From Sialis fuliginosa (taxonomy: Eukaryota > Arthropoda > Insecta > Megaloptera > Sialidae), in the NCBI GenBank assembly GCA_961205875.1, contig OY540813.1, positions 1,583,001 through 1,647,000 on the forward strand: a stretch of DNA of 64,000 nucleotides, given 5' to 3'. Of this stretch, positions 45,430 through 57,989 are shown piece by piece (within the stretch, counting starts at the first letter, position 1; each line of letters begins with the position of its first letter). The notes beneath the pieces are model-generated. The model was not told where the DNA came from and did no database searches. It saw nothing but the letters and a program-made list of their open reading frames with translations. Position numbers and translations under genes: made by a program.

Positions 45430-47788
45430 TTTAAACAAGCATTTATACAATTGGTTAGTCATTTAAAAAAAAACAGGTTGAAAAGTAAAATATAATTTTA
45501 TTAAAATTGATCTTGATCGTTCTTTCTGTTTTTAAATATGTAAATAAATTTGTGTCCGGTTATAACTGATTGCATCTAATTATAGAAAAAAAATAGAGGA
45601 AAAATAATTGTACCGTGTGAAACAACACATAAAATTAAAAGTAGGTAATTTGTATATACATTATACATACAAGTTATTATATATAAACAGGTGTAAACTG
45701 TATACTTTATACAGGTTGCAAAATGTAATTAAATATATGTAGGTATTTAATTTCTGAATCATAACAAAGACGGGGGGAATTATCTTAATTCTCTGAAGTC
45801 GTTATACTATTAGACATAAAAATAATACCTTCTACGTATAATACGCATTACCTTTTCAAAGAAAATACGCAGTAGGTAGAGTGACCAGGTTTCAGAGTCT
45901 CAAGGTTTGGGTGCAATTTCTCCGGGTTTTGCAAAAAATGATGACGAGTAAAAAAAATAATTTTTTTTTAAAGAGCAGGGGACGAAAAAATGCAGATTAG
46001 GGTAGTAAATTTTATCAAAATAAAAATAAAAAGAATAAAATAAAATAATGGTCACCCTAGCAGTAGGTAACTTGCTCCCACCTGTATACAATGGGCCCAA
46101 TATTGGCCCAATATTGAGTTGCAGTGTTGTCTTTTCGATATTGGTCCCAGTTTAGATCAACCTTCAAATACCGAGCTGAGGTCACCTTTTCTTTACTCAA
46201 GATTGGGCCAACTCTGGGCCAGCTTTGATCAACAAGCTTTAGCCGAGTCATGAACGAAGGTATCATTTGTATCTTGGCCCAGTATTGGCTAGCATTGGCA
46301 CAAGCCTGAGCCAACCGTGGCCCCTTTGTTTGGTTATATCAAAATTTTAACAACATGCGGCCCGCGGGCCAAAACTGGCCCGTGAAAACATTTAAAACCA
46401 TATAATATTATGATATTTAATAATCTGACATAAAAAAACTTTTATACGTAATTTATTTTAAAAATACATTATTATGAATCAATATTAAATATTATAGTAG
46501 GTACTTGGTATGTTATATACCAGCCACATTCATAGACTATAAGTATATATATGCATACTGCACACTTTATTTTTCTAGATTTTTATTAATATAACTTCAA
46601 AGTTTATTTTAACCTATTTTTTGTATCCAATCGTACTGGTGTCGACATAACAGACAAGTATCGTTATTTCTAATGTTAATAAGAGAACATCCATTAATAA
46701 CTTAAGGACGCTAATTACATTACTTACGTAAGTTTTCTCTTTGTAATTAATTATTTTAATGTGTTAAAATGTTTTTCTTCATATATATTTAATCATAAAT
46801 GAGTTAAAAAATTAAAACCTTTAAGGGGGGGGGGGGGTACCAACATCTTATAAACCATTACAAGGGAGGGAGGATTTCGAAAATCATCCTTATGTTATTA
46901 GTGGAATGTCCTTTACCTGTTAAAATAAAATTTATAAATTCAGTTAATATACATATTTTTTAATCACATTTGTTCTAGCTTAAGCCAATCTTTATAATGA
47001 CTACCTTTAACCTAGTTTCTTAATTTTAATAACAACTAATAATCAGATTGATTTCTAATTGGAAGTAAATCAAGGTTAACTATAACATCATCTAATTTCA
47101 TTAAAAATGAAAGTTTTTCTAACTAATTTGCATATACAGTGTATTCCAAGTTGATTAAGACATAGGAAATTTAACATGGGAGCAATTAGAAGTGTTGTAG
47201 TAACCTTTGGTCAAATTTAACGATGTGTGATTGGTGCATTTTGAAATGCCGCCACAAAATTTAATAAAATTGTAATTAGTATTTTGTTTTCAAATTTATA
47301 TCTGCCAAAAAATATTATTATAATTTTATCTAGGATCCTTAAATTAATGAAATTAAAGTTGAGAACAAAATACTGTTGATTAATTTAAAATTTATTCAAC
47401 TTGGAATACATTGTATGTACATAATTTCAAACCTATGAAGGCAATTATTTTTCGAGTTATTTAAATTAATTTTCGAAAGTTAAACTTGATTAGAAAAGTA
47501 TATTTTTCTATAGGTATAAAATTCGTTTCCCTATACTTATTATACTAAAATGACAATTTTCAAAATTTTATATTTTTATAATGTCGTGGTAAAAATTAAA
47601 TTTTTTTTTTTTAATTTCAATACTATTAATCTATCCTATAAAATAATTATTAAAAATTAATATTGGATTGGTTGATAGAACAACCTCTTCAAATAAAGTA
47701 AAAAGTTTTTTATATAATTAACAGGGACGTATTAGTTCTTATCAGTAAATCAAATTTTGCTGGGTCTACTAGAAAATGATTCTGCAAT
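45430..47788. other. Gene-free interval
   Basis: It contains degenerate GGCCCAATATTGG-type repeats at about 46085-46320 (frames there are repeat-derived), a poly-G run near 46826, and an M2 MITE at 47137-47414. No gene is seen. Confidence 0.5.
47137..47414 (+). mobile_element. M2 MITE copy
   Basis: It begins CAGTGTATTCCAAGTTGATT, contains TTTAACGATGTGTGATTGGT and ends CAACTTGGAATACATTG. Confidence 0.78.
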
Positions 47789-49169
47789 TTATAACATTGT
47801 TTGACAATTTCCTTTAGCATCGGGTCGTTTTCCAGCGATGCAATTAGCCTTGATGATATATCTAGGTTCCAAAACTGAAAATTACAATAAATAAATAAAT
47901 AATTATTTCGTAAAATAAGCTGTCTGCAGGAAAACTTTTTTTTTTAATTATTATAACAAAAATATAATACCATTAATGCTGTCTCCAGTCGTTTCTAAAT
48001 TTTCCGACGTTTCAACTATATTTGCACGAATATCTATATCTCCAACTGAAAAAATAAATTTCAATTATTTATCTCTTTACTAATAAAAATTAATGTTCGT
48101 TTGTATGAGGCTTATAGACTCAGGAATTACTGAACCGATTTCAATGCGGTTTTCACCAATAGTTAGATAATTTATCTGTGTAGTATCGTGGCTATTAATA
48201 TTTTAGGAAAATCTAAAATTTAACATCAAAAGATTAAAAAAATCTTTATCAAGTCGTGTTTTTTTTTTATAATGTCACTGCATACGTAATTTATATAGAA
48301 ATACAGTCGCCATGAAATAACTAATTTTATTAATTTAAGTCACTATGGTTACGTCTCTTTCAAATATTTTGTCGAACAATTAGAAGATTTTTGACACATA
48401 CTAACAATTAAATATTTTGAAATATATTGATTGGAAATTGAAATATAAAGAAACATTTCACTTCCAAGAAAGGTAAAATATCGAAATTAATTATAGTTTG
48501 TAACATAAAAGATGGCCGCCTCGGCAATGCTTAGACCGGTCATCTTTCATGTGACAAACTATATTATGATTGTTGCTAACCCATTTATTTATTTATTTTT
48601 GATTTTCATACAAATTCTAAGACAAGACCTGATGTTTCCTGGGAGTTTGAAAATTGTATAGAATCTTTTTTACTATAATATAGGTTTACAACGTTTGTTG
48701 TAAAATATTCCCTTAGAAAGATTTATCTCAATTTACTTTTAAAAATCGTGTTTTGTTTTTCGAACTAATATTTTTTAGTAAAATTGTATAAAAATTAAAT
48801 GGTTAACCAATTCCAGGCAATTTACCTGAACACTTTTAATTTTATTTAAATTCTCCAATAATTAACTACCTTTGGTGAATTTAGCACGAGGAAGCACTGT
48901 GCATTTACTTGGCAGATGTTTTTATATAATTACATTTTATACATACCTTCATCAATTGCTTCCAAATTTTTCGTACTCTCTGTAACTGGCTTTACAAACA
49001 AATTTTTAATTCCTTTCTTAAATTCTTCAGCAGTTTTCACCAACTGTTTAACACCTTCTTGTATTTTTTCTTTAGCATATTCATGAAACTTTTCACTAGG
49101 TTTCCCAGAAACCTCAACATAAACAAAAGAAATAACAAAGGCGCAAAAAACAACTGTTTTCATAGACAT
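47789..49169 (-). CDS. Helix plus two-Cys hybrid precursor (three exons), gene 19
   Basis: Exons are 48947-49169, 47971-48045 and 47789-47874; about 127 residues. Exon 1 encodes a signal peptide (MSMKTVVFCAFVISFVYVEV) and a Lys-rich amphipathic helix region (EYAKEKIQEGVKQLVKTAEE, then FKKGIKNLF). Exon 2 (75 nt) begins GDIDIRANIVET, like exon 2 of gene 18. Exon 3 has YIIKAN and C-x11-C as CIAGKRPDAKGNC with QTML before TAA. Both introns are phase 1 (donors GAAG|GTATGT and AATG|GTATTA; acceptors TTTTTTCAG and ATTTTCAG). The 75-nt middle exon keeps the frame, so an isoform that skips it is possible. The tail starts Q rather than R after the second Cys, as in gene 20. Confidence 0.75.
48665..48925. 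repeat. Third copy of the 20640-21040 repeat, inside intron 1 of gene 19
   Basis: It shares GGTTTACAACGTTTGTTGTA and AATTTAGCACGAGGAAG with 20680-21040. It lies in the intron next to the donor. Confidence 0.65.
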
Positions 49170-49259
49170 TTTGAGACTTTGTCCGAATGCACGTGTCAAC
49201 TTGAAATATTAAAATGTATATCTACAGTTTTTTTCTTATTATATTATTTTATCTAATGT

Positions 49260-50925
49260 CATATATAGTTGATGACAAAGCTTAATAAAATAAAAAGAAA
49301 TAATGATACATATCATATATTTTACATGGTTCACTTATTTGGCTATCTTTTAAATATACTAAATTATTTCTGACGTGTTTTTAGAATTAAATTGATAAGT
49401 AATTTTAAATAAATTTTAATAAAACGTTTACAAATTATTTTTTAACCCCTTAATTAAAGTAATGCAATACACAGGGGGACTATCTACCCCCTTATCGCCA
49501 TTCTTCCATTTAAAAAAATATAAAATTCACTACCCTCCCCCCCTTTTCCTCCTTAAACCTTATACATCGCTAATTTAATCAAAAATGAATATTTATTTTT
49601 ATAACAAAATTTAGTAGTAACCAATTTCAATTATTTTCATTAAACCCTAATATCTCCGATCCCCCTTTGATAAAATACAGTAGCTGTCAATGTTCTATTA
49701 GGATAGATGCTGCGCGTAAATCATACTTGACCTAGAAACCAGTGACGTGGATAAAATAATTTCACAATCGTTTCAATTAAATATTAATTTGTATTTGATT
49801 ATTGTACACATTTTTTATTTAATTAATAAATTCATATTTCATTCCGAAAAAAGGGAACTAAATACATATTTGAGAAGTTCTTTATATAAAAAAAGTAAAA
49901 GTGATTATAACTTTGTTGATATAAACTTATTTTGTGTAATTTGAAGCATTCGTATTAAGTAAAATTCTGCATATTTTCTTTCGAATCGTTATTTTTCGTA
50001 AACGGTTTATCCTATGATAAATGAGCAAAGCATATTTTTGTGTATTTTGTGTCTTACAGTGTTATTCAAACGTCTTATTCAGGAAAAAATTAAAAAACAA
50101 AAAAATACCGGATAAAAATCAACGGGCCCCCTGGCCCTACACAACCCTGGTCAAAATTACCAATGGATATCGATAACACTTATTAATACTAAACCCTCTA
50201 TCAAATTTCATAACTGTAGTACCAATGGTTCTCCAGATATTAAATAAAAATTAATTTTGTGTAAAATTTTTTGTGGGCTGTAGGTCCCTTACGACAAATT
50301 TCCGGACACATGTTCATATAATATTTTTCTTAATTTACTGTTCAAGTTTGTATAAAAGCATAAACGTGTTTCGTTTCCCTATACTGGCCATACTAAAATG
50401 ACAATTTTCAAAATTTAATATTTTCATAACGACGAAGTAAAAATTAAAAAAAAAAATTAATGTGACTTAAATTAATTATTAGAATTTAATCTCCTCTTTG
50501 GTTCATAGAAAAACCTATCCTTAAATAGCGATTTTTTTTATTTGTTATACTTTGTTAAGAATTTAAAAGCGAGGGGTTTCACCATTTTATTTACAAAAAA
50601 TGTCCATAAAATAACTTTATAGGGAAGGAGGTACTAACGATAGTCATTTAATTCTGAAATAATCAGAGTATATTTATTAATATACTCGTACATATAATTT
50701 CATTGCCAATATTTATTTCAATAACTGTAACACACTTTTTATTTAACACCACTAGATGTCACCACTGGTATTAAAATTAAATTAAAATAATTTACATAAT
50801 ATATATTATAGTATATAATAAAAATACATACATACTTAATGCACAGTTTCACAAACAATAGTTATATAGAGATTATGTTATGAGCATTATTAGTTATTTG
50901 GACAAAATTTGATAACGTTTCGTTG
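49260..50925. other. Gene-free AT-rich interval
   Basis: I see no confident repeat or gene. A frame at 49747-49944 has no signal peptide or domain and is not called. Confidence 0.45.
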
Positions 50926-50931
50926 TTGTAA

Positions 50932-51800
50932 TTATACTATTTTCTGGCATTTACCGTTACGGTCGGCCCGCATTCCAGCTTTACAGGGAACTTTGAATAC
51001 GGTCCTGCCTGATGGCAAAACTAAAAATATTTAGAATTATTCATTAAAAAAAAAACACACAATTTTTTAACTTCAAAAAATGAGGGAGTCTCAATTCGAT
51101 AATATATATTTTTTATGATTTTTTTTAAGTATACTTACTCCCGAGGTTTTCCCCATATAAATTTCTTCTTAGATACGCCATTCAAAATTAAAAAAAAAAA
51201 TTACTTCAAAAAATAAAACCGACTTTAAAAAAAAACTGAAAAATATATAATAACAATTTCTGAAGTAGAAGCCAAACCAATAAAAAAAAAATAGAAAAGT
51301 GACTTTAAAAATTATTAAATTTAATTATTTTATTATAATTTTCAATTTTTTAGGGTTTTTTAAGTCGTTTTTTTTTAAGTTTTTATTAATTTTTGACGAC
51401 AGAATTGAACATTTTAGGAAGCGATCTCTGACTTAAATCTAGGTTTATCTACACATCATTCTTCAGTCTCCCCCCCCCCCTTACCTTGCCGAAACGACGG
51501 ATCTTCCGTATTTTCAACATTTATATCTTCATTATTTTCAACAATCGTTTCTTCTTCTTCTCTTCCAACAATTACTTCAATATTTCTTCCTTCAGTTACT
51601 TCAATAATTCTTCCTTCAGTTACTTCAACAATTCTTTCTTCAATTGCAACTGGTTCTTGAGTAGAATCTATAAAATTATCAATCGTGTTTCCAATCGATT
51701 TTTTGACATTACCAAAAATTTGAACAAAATCAAATCCATTGATTTTGGTTATAAAACACAAAACAAATAAAATATAAAATGTTAAGCGTAAGGCAACCAT
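50932..51800 (-). CDS. Two-Cys precursor with acidic repeat spacer (two exons), gene 20
   Basis: Exon 1 is 51485-51800 and exon 2 is 50932-51020; about 134 residues. The signal peptide (core LRLTFYILFVLCFI) ends near KINGF, followed by a short helix-prone part (FVQIFGNVKKSIGNTIDNFI). A strongly acidic spacer then carries at least three repeats of the EVTEGR-I/N-I type. Donor CAAG|GTAAGG and acceptor TTTTTAG|TTTTGC are in phase 1. Exon 2 gives VFKVP and C-x11-C as CKAGMRADRNGKC with QKIV before TAA. The acidic spacer could mask a basic mature tail as a propeptide; that is inference. Confidence 0.75.
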
Positions 51801-52185
51801 CTTGGACTGTTTCTTATTTAATTATAAGTATTTAGTAAAACAATAATAAAATGTTCTAAATGTTCTCTTAGATAAGAAACTAGTGCAATATGTTATTTTT
51901 ATAATTTATCTCGCTTTGAACTACATAGCAATGCAATTTTCAATTAATTAATTTATATATTTGTTTATATGTATATAAATTAATTAATGTATTGGAAAAT
52001 TATTATCTCATTATCATAATATCAACGATGAACATGATAACTGCAGTGGCGTAACCATTGGGGGCGAGGGGAAGGGGACTTACCCCTTACCCGCATTTTT
52101 ATAACCGTTGAGGGGCCAGATCGTTGTACCACATAATATACTTGTAAAATATGAATCTTATATCTCTATATATATTAATATCGTT

Positions 52186-52940
52186 ATGGAGAACCATACA
52201 TGACTTCCAGGTTCTTTCTATCCTTTTAAATAATTTATAATATATGAGAGATTTCAATGGGATTTGTCTGAAACAAAACTTACCTTTTTTTCACTGCAGG
52301 AAATATCACTAAAAAATTTAGAATTTTTGATTTCGTTAAAAGTATGTATATTGTATAGAAAATGAAGTGAAAAGTTGTTTGTTTCAAACCGCAGGTCTGT
52401 ATCTCAAACCGTTCTCGAGATATAGCCTCTCAAAGTTTTAATTTTTTCAAATTTTTGGAGAAAAAAGGCCATGACTTTTGAACGCGTGGTCGGAATTGAT
52501 TTTAGTTGACGGATTTGAAATCAGCGTGTCAAAATCTATATAATGACATGTATAATACTTTAAAATCTGACAAAAAAATTTTAGTCAAAAATCGACATTT
52601 TTTTAAGGTATACCCCTTTGAATTTTTTCGATTTTTCGCGAAATTTTTTTTTCCGAGTTTTAAGGTATTATACATGTCATTATACAGATTTTGACACGCT
52701 GATTACAAATCCGTCAACTAAAATCAATTCCGACCACGCGTTCAAAAGTTATGGCCTTTTTTCTCCAAAACTTTGAAAAAACTGAAACTTTGAGAGGCTA
52801 TATCTCGAGAACGGTTTAAGATACAGACCTGCGGTTTGAAACAAACAACTTTTCACGTCATTTTCTATACAATAAACATACTTTTAACAAAAACAAAAAT
52901 TCGAAATTTTTTAGTGAAATTTCCTGCAGTGAACTTCAAC
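52186..52940. repeat. Palindrome copy 2 with adjoining GGAGAACCATACATGAC fragment
   Basis: 52288-52940 matches the palindrome at 19248-19988 in both halves (CGAGATATAGCCTCTCAAAG and inverse). 52186-52285 is a copy of the element near 709 and 42060. Confidence 0.8.
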
Positions 52941-52944
52941 TGCA

Positions 52945-53723
52945 GCTCTTCGCGGCCTCCTTGTGGGAAAACCACGGCTACCTAGGGGGCCGCGGCCCAC
53001 TACTTTAAGAAGCACTGATCTAGAGTACACATTGATACAAACATTTTCGCCAAAAATAATTCAAATCGGTGCATTTTTACAGTAGTTATCGTAAACGAAA
53101 GAAACTTCTACATCCGGACACACCATGCGGAAATTAACTTTTCTTTAAGTTTTGGAGGTAGTACAATCAGAATCTGCTCTTATCTCAGATAGACGGTATT
53201 ACAATACTTCCATTTCCTTCAGAACACGGAAGTAAAAATGGATATTTTTACCCTTTAGTAATATATAACTAATCCATTTCGATTCTAAAATGTTCATTCA
53301 ACAAATTTTGTTTTCGGAAATTTCAAGTAAACAAGATTTATATAGATCACTGATCTACATTATACAAAAACCGATTCAATCTGGAATTCTTTAAAAATTA
53401 GGTCAATAATTTCCAAGGTTTTATTTATCATATCAAATGTTTTTCAAAAAATCTACATATTTTAAAACGTACATAACCAAAAAGTAACCTTAAAAAAAAT
53501 ACGATACATTTCTATAAAAAAAACAAATGAAGTACGTAAAAAATTTACGTAATACTTTAAATGTAACACACATGCAATTATTATTATTATTATAATAAAA
53601 TGACCTTTTTGCAGATAATAGTTCTAAAAATAATTGTCACCTTTATCTCTTGGAGTATAGAGTCTATATAAAGCCGTATTAATTTGATATTTAATTTACA
53701 ACTGAATTACTGACAATAGTAAA
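52945..53723. other. Gene-free interval upstream of the plus-strand peptide gene
   Basis: AT-rich with no recognised element. A TATAAAGC-type sequence near 53668 is a possible promoter site for the gene starting at 53724; this is weak. Confidence 0.4.
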
Positions 53724-54661
53724 ATGTATTCATTTAAAACAGTGCTTACCATTTTCTTCTTCGTCGTGGCGGCCATTTTGTTGAACCAACATGTAATGGC
53801 GGCTGTAGTTCCGGGAAGTTCTGAATCTAATGAATCTAATAGTTCTGAAATGAAGGAAACAGTTGTTAGCGTTACCCCAGGTAATATTAAATAATTAAAT
53901 AAATTAGGGAGGGGGGGGGGCATTTTAATTATTAATAAACGTATGTTATGAATAAATAAAAGTGGACTTTTATTTTGGCATTCTTTTTGGAAACGAGATT
54001 TATAATAAAATAATTTTTCATGAATTTTGCATTTTCGAAAAAAATGTTCTAGTAATATTTAATAATTAAATAAATTAGGGGGGGGGGATTTTATTTATTA
54101 ATAAACGTATGTTATGAATAAATAAAAGTGGGCTTTTATTTTGGCATTCTTTTTGGAAACGAGATTTAAATTAAAATAATTTTTCATGGATTTTGCATTT
54201 TCGAAAAAATTGTTCTAGTAATATTTAATAATTAAATAAATTTGGGGGGGGGGGGGGATTTTATTTATTAATAAACGTATGTTATGAATAAATAAAAGTG
54301 GACTTTTATTTTGGCATTCTTTATGGAAACGAGATTTAAATTAAAATAATTTTTCATGAATTTTGCATTTTCGAAAAAAATGTTCTAGTTATGCGAAACT
54401 CAACATAATACGGGAGGGGGGGGGGGGACTGATTTGTGGTAAATTTGGTCTGGAACAAATTTATAACAAAAGCTCTCTACGGGGTACAAAATTGTGTAGA
54501 AAATGCTTTGGAAATATATTTTAATCGAGCCCAATTTCTTAATAATTTGCATTTGTTGATTTTTCTTTAGTATAGTTTTATTTGCCTGGAATTTTTATTT
54601 TTAGTTTTTAATTATTTTTTATATTATGTTTTTTTTTTCAGAGATTCCAAATGCAGTTTAA
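53724..54661 (+). CDS. Small secreted Ser/Asn/Glu-rich peptide (two exons), plus strand
   Basis: Exon 1 is 53724-53880 and exon 2 is 54642-54661; about 58 residues. The signal peptide has core VLTIFFFVVAAILLN and ends near HVMA. The mature part begins AVVPGSSESNESNSSEMKET, with possible N-glycosylation or phosphorylation sites. The donor is CCCAG|GTAATA and the acceptor a long T run plus CAG|AGATTCC, in phase 1; exon 2 encodes IPNAV before TAA. A poly(A) signal AATAAA lies at 54691. The short 20-nt terminal coding exon recalls the genes at 8-11 kb, but there is no two-Cys motif. The intron begins with three 170-bp repeats that copy the donor sequence. I do not recognise the family. Confidence 0.68.
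53881..54389. repeat. Three ~170-bp tandem repeats beginning at the splice donor
   Basis: Units start at 53881, 54052 and 54218, each opening GTAATATT(T)AATAATTAAA and holding a poly-G run, AATAAACGTATGTTATGAAT and TTTTGGCATTCTTT. The genuine donor is the first GTAATATT. Confidence 0.85.
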
Positions 54662-54690
54662 GTTATTTTTTGTGATGTTTATCGACTTAT

Positions 54691-54696
54691 AATAAA
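54691..54696 (+). terminator. Poly(A) signal AATAAA of the 53.7-kb gene
   Basis: A canonical hexamer 30 nt after the stop codon, on a transcript with an open, spliced frame. Confidence 0.6.
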
Positions 54697-56339
54697 GATT
54701 TTGTAATTTTAATTGTATTATATATTTTTCTGTCAATAAATTGTGTAATATAATTGTATTATTTATTTATTTATGTGATTTAAAAATATATTGACAGTTA
54801 TAATGAACGAGGTGGTGGGTGGTCTAACTTCAGATTATTTAAAAATACGCGATCAATTCTTATAATTTTTGACAAAAAAAATATTTTTGTTAATTTTAGG
54901 TAAATTTTATTTCAATTTTTTTGTTAATATATCCAAAAAATTATAACCCTAAGAAAAAAGGAGTAAATCAAGAATCAAGTCATAATTTCTAAAAAAAATC
55001 CCCCCCCCCCCCACTTCCTTATGACTCAATACTGTATTATGTAATACACGTGAAAACAAAAAAATTAAATAAATTGATTGATTGGTGTAATATTTTTGTT
55101 TACAAACTTTACCCCCCCCCCCCTCGCTTGAAAAATTTTCTGCAGATGTCCCTGGCTGGAGAATTTTTAAAGTAAGTGAAGCTATAAGGATCTATGTACA
55201 TAAATGGACCTTCTATTATTTAGTTATGGTACAAAAGAAACCTAAAAAATAAATAAAATATAACACATTTTCGAAATTTCGGGCCAGTATAGGCCCTTAC
55301 TGCCACTTCTATACTATTTCAATAGAAAAAAATTTAATGTAATGCACTTAATTAAACTTTTTAACAGAAATATTCAAATAAATATTTTAAGATAAAAAAC
55401 GTGCAGTTATCAGTTTATTAAATTTTGTAAATATTTTTTACTTAATATCAAAATTATTTTTTTGTAAATATTATTTATGTACTATTTTTCAGATTCGTTT
55501 CAGGGTCCAAGGAAATAAACAAATTTTGATTGAAATTATCAAAAATTTGTTTGTTAATAATTTATTACCAAATAACACTTCTAAAGATATAAAGTTATTA
55601 AAAAAATTCATAGCAACGTAATTTCTTTCCCAAAAAATATGAACGGCCTAGAAATTGGACACACCCTTATCTATATAAATATCTATTTTGTCTGCTAATT
55701 ACTTTTTTATTTGACAGGTTAAAAAATACGTTTTTTGTAAATATTTTATTAATTTTTATCTAATCAGTTTTTGAGATACCAAATAGCCTATTTCCTTCCT
55801 CAGGATGCAAGCTTTCTCACTGCCAAATTTCATCAAGATCGGTTTAGCCGTGAAAAGGTAACAAACAGACAGACAGACATAGTTACTTTCACATTTAAAA
55901 TATTAGTCAGGATTTACCAAAAAAATCAGAAAAAATAGCATACTTAATCAGTTTAGCTTATGAAAATCACAACAAGTAGTATCACAATCATATTTATTAT
56001 TTGTCTTATTGAAATCCAGTTAAATTCTGTTAAACCAATAAAAAAAAAACAAATAGTTCAAAACCAATGATGTCATTCATAATTTTACATCGCCTTCAAC
56101 AAAATGTCAATTATATAAAAATTATGTACATGTTTTGTATTTGCAGATCACGTGACCTATGATTTTCATAGCCCGCTTTTCCTTCCTCGGCCACGCTCGC
56201 CAGTGTTCTGTTTCAGTTACACACAGCCCCCTTTCTCTAGTTCGTATCTCTCAGACAACGTTCATTGATATCAGAAATATAGGATGCGACAGAAATGATA
56301 ATTTCAACTATATTTTAATATTTGCAATTAATCTACTTA

Positions 56340-56825
56340 AGGCGGCTATTACACTATCAAATAAATATGTCAAAGATCTTTGACAAAGATTTGATCATAT
56401 TTCTTTGATAAAATACGAGATTTTGTTTTATTACACTACATAAAATATTTGATAATATTTTCTTAGTTTTGGTGCCTTTTGAATATCAGTGCGTGGATGT
56501 TCGTCAATTGACGCGATCGAGGTTTAAATTTACAACCGTGTATTGTGGTTTTTATAATCAATAAGAAAATTATCATATAATACTGGATTTTGTTGATATT
56601 CATATATTAATAGTTATGTAACTGTAACTGTCAGTGATAACTTGGTAGTCGCCATTTTGTTTTTAACGACAAAAAACTTTGATCAAATATAAGAGACTGT
56701 CATTAACTATGATCATAGAAACATTATGAAGGTAAATATCATAAAAGTTGACTTATTACACTGTCATATTTCTTTGATCAAAGAAATTTTATCATATTTC
56801 TTTGATTGTGTAATAGCCGCCTAAC
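56340..56825. mobile_element. Terminal-inverted-repeat element, ~485 bp
   Basis: The left end GGCGGCTATTACACTATCAA and the right end ...GATTGTGTAATAGCCGCC are inverted copies. TTTGATC/GATCAAA motifs recur inside. There is no transposase frame. Confidence 0.7.
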
Positions 56826-57989
56826 CCAATCATTGGAAAATGATGCTCTAAATAGTATATCAAAAATGCAAGGCCGTCGGCCCCCGAGAAATATATGCAA
56901 AATACGAAAAATAAAAAAATGAAAATATACTTATAATAATTAAATTTAACAGTTTTTGAAATCGGTTTAATTAATTTATCTGACTCAATCAATAGCAAAT
57001 GAGGTCTTGAATAACAAAAAAAATAAAAAATGCGGAGCTAAAAAAGCGACCTATACCTATAGTATTGTGACATAGTCGAAATCCAAATTTTTGGAATTTT
57101 CTGTTTACAAGTTTTTTAAATTTTGGGCTTATATTGAATTTTCCCAAAAAAATGTGCGATACCAAAAAAGTATTGGTCGAGCATAGTCGAAAATGTCATA
57201 TCAGTATTCAAAATTTAATTAATAAATCCCCCCTCCTCTAATAAGCTATATTTTCAACATGTTCTATTGGGTAAATACATTTTTTTCAAAAACACAATGT
57301 CTATGCTTCTATATTAAAACTTAAATATATAAAAAAAATCCATAATTTTTATTAATAATTTTAAAAGTATAGGTTACCCCCCCCCCCCCCCATTCCCAAA
57401 AAAATTTGAAATAATGTAATTATTTTATTGTAAATAACCACAATTCTTATTAGAAGTAAAAAATTTAAATTAATTTTTTCTTGTTGAAGGATTGTTGTGA
57501 TTCAAGTAGAAATCGATTAATTAAGGTCACAGCTAACAAAAGTAATTATTCAAACACTGTTCTGAGAATACAAACACGACCTTCGGATTACCAAACCGTA
57601 ACTTTTATATTTTATCTCAAAGTTTATCGACCCGAATCATTCATTAATAAATATATAAAAACATAACTATTGTACTAATGTATCTATTCTAGTCCTCGAT
57701 CCCGGTTTTAAATTTTGAAATAAAAAATACTCCTCTGAAACTTCGTGAGTGGATTCATTTTGGCCTACAACTTTTTTATCTTCGAAAATTCTGAGAATTG
57801 GGGCGTTTTTGATGTGGCATGCGTCAAACATTTTTAGGGCAAAAGACCCTTGATTTTTGTAGGCCAGTATAACTATATATATAATTTTACTATTATTTAT
57901 CTAGAAATTGTGCAAAAAATATTGGGGCATTTAGCGAGACCTACACCCTCAACATGTCAAATTCATGAGGTTATGTAATTTATAAATAA

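Noticed and set aside
46057..46314. Minus-strand frame with QYW and WPRVGPIL-like segments
   Set aside because: Derived from degenerate GGCCCAATATTGG-type repeats, not a gene.
51486..51770. Phe/Asn-rich plus-strand frame
   Set aside because: Shadow of exon 1 of gene 20.
57481..57666. 61-codon plus-strand frame preceded by an acceptor-like T-run
   Set aside because: No matching donor, signal peptide or family similarity found.
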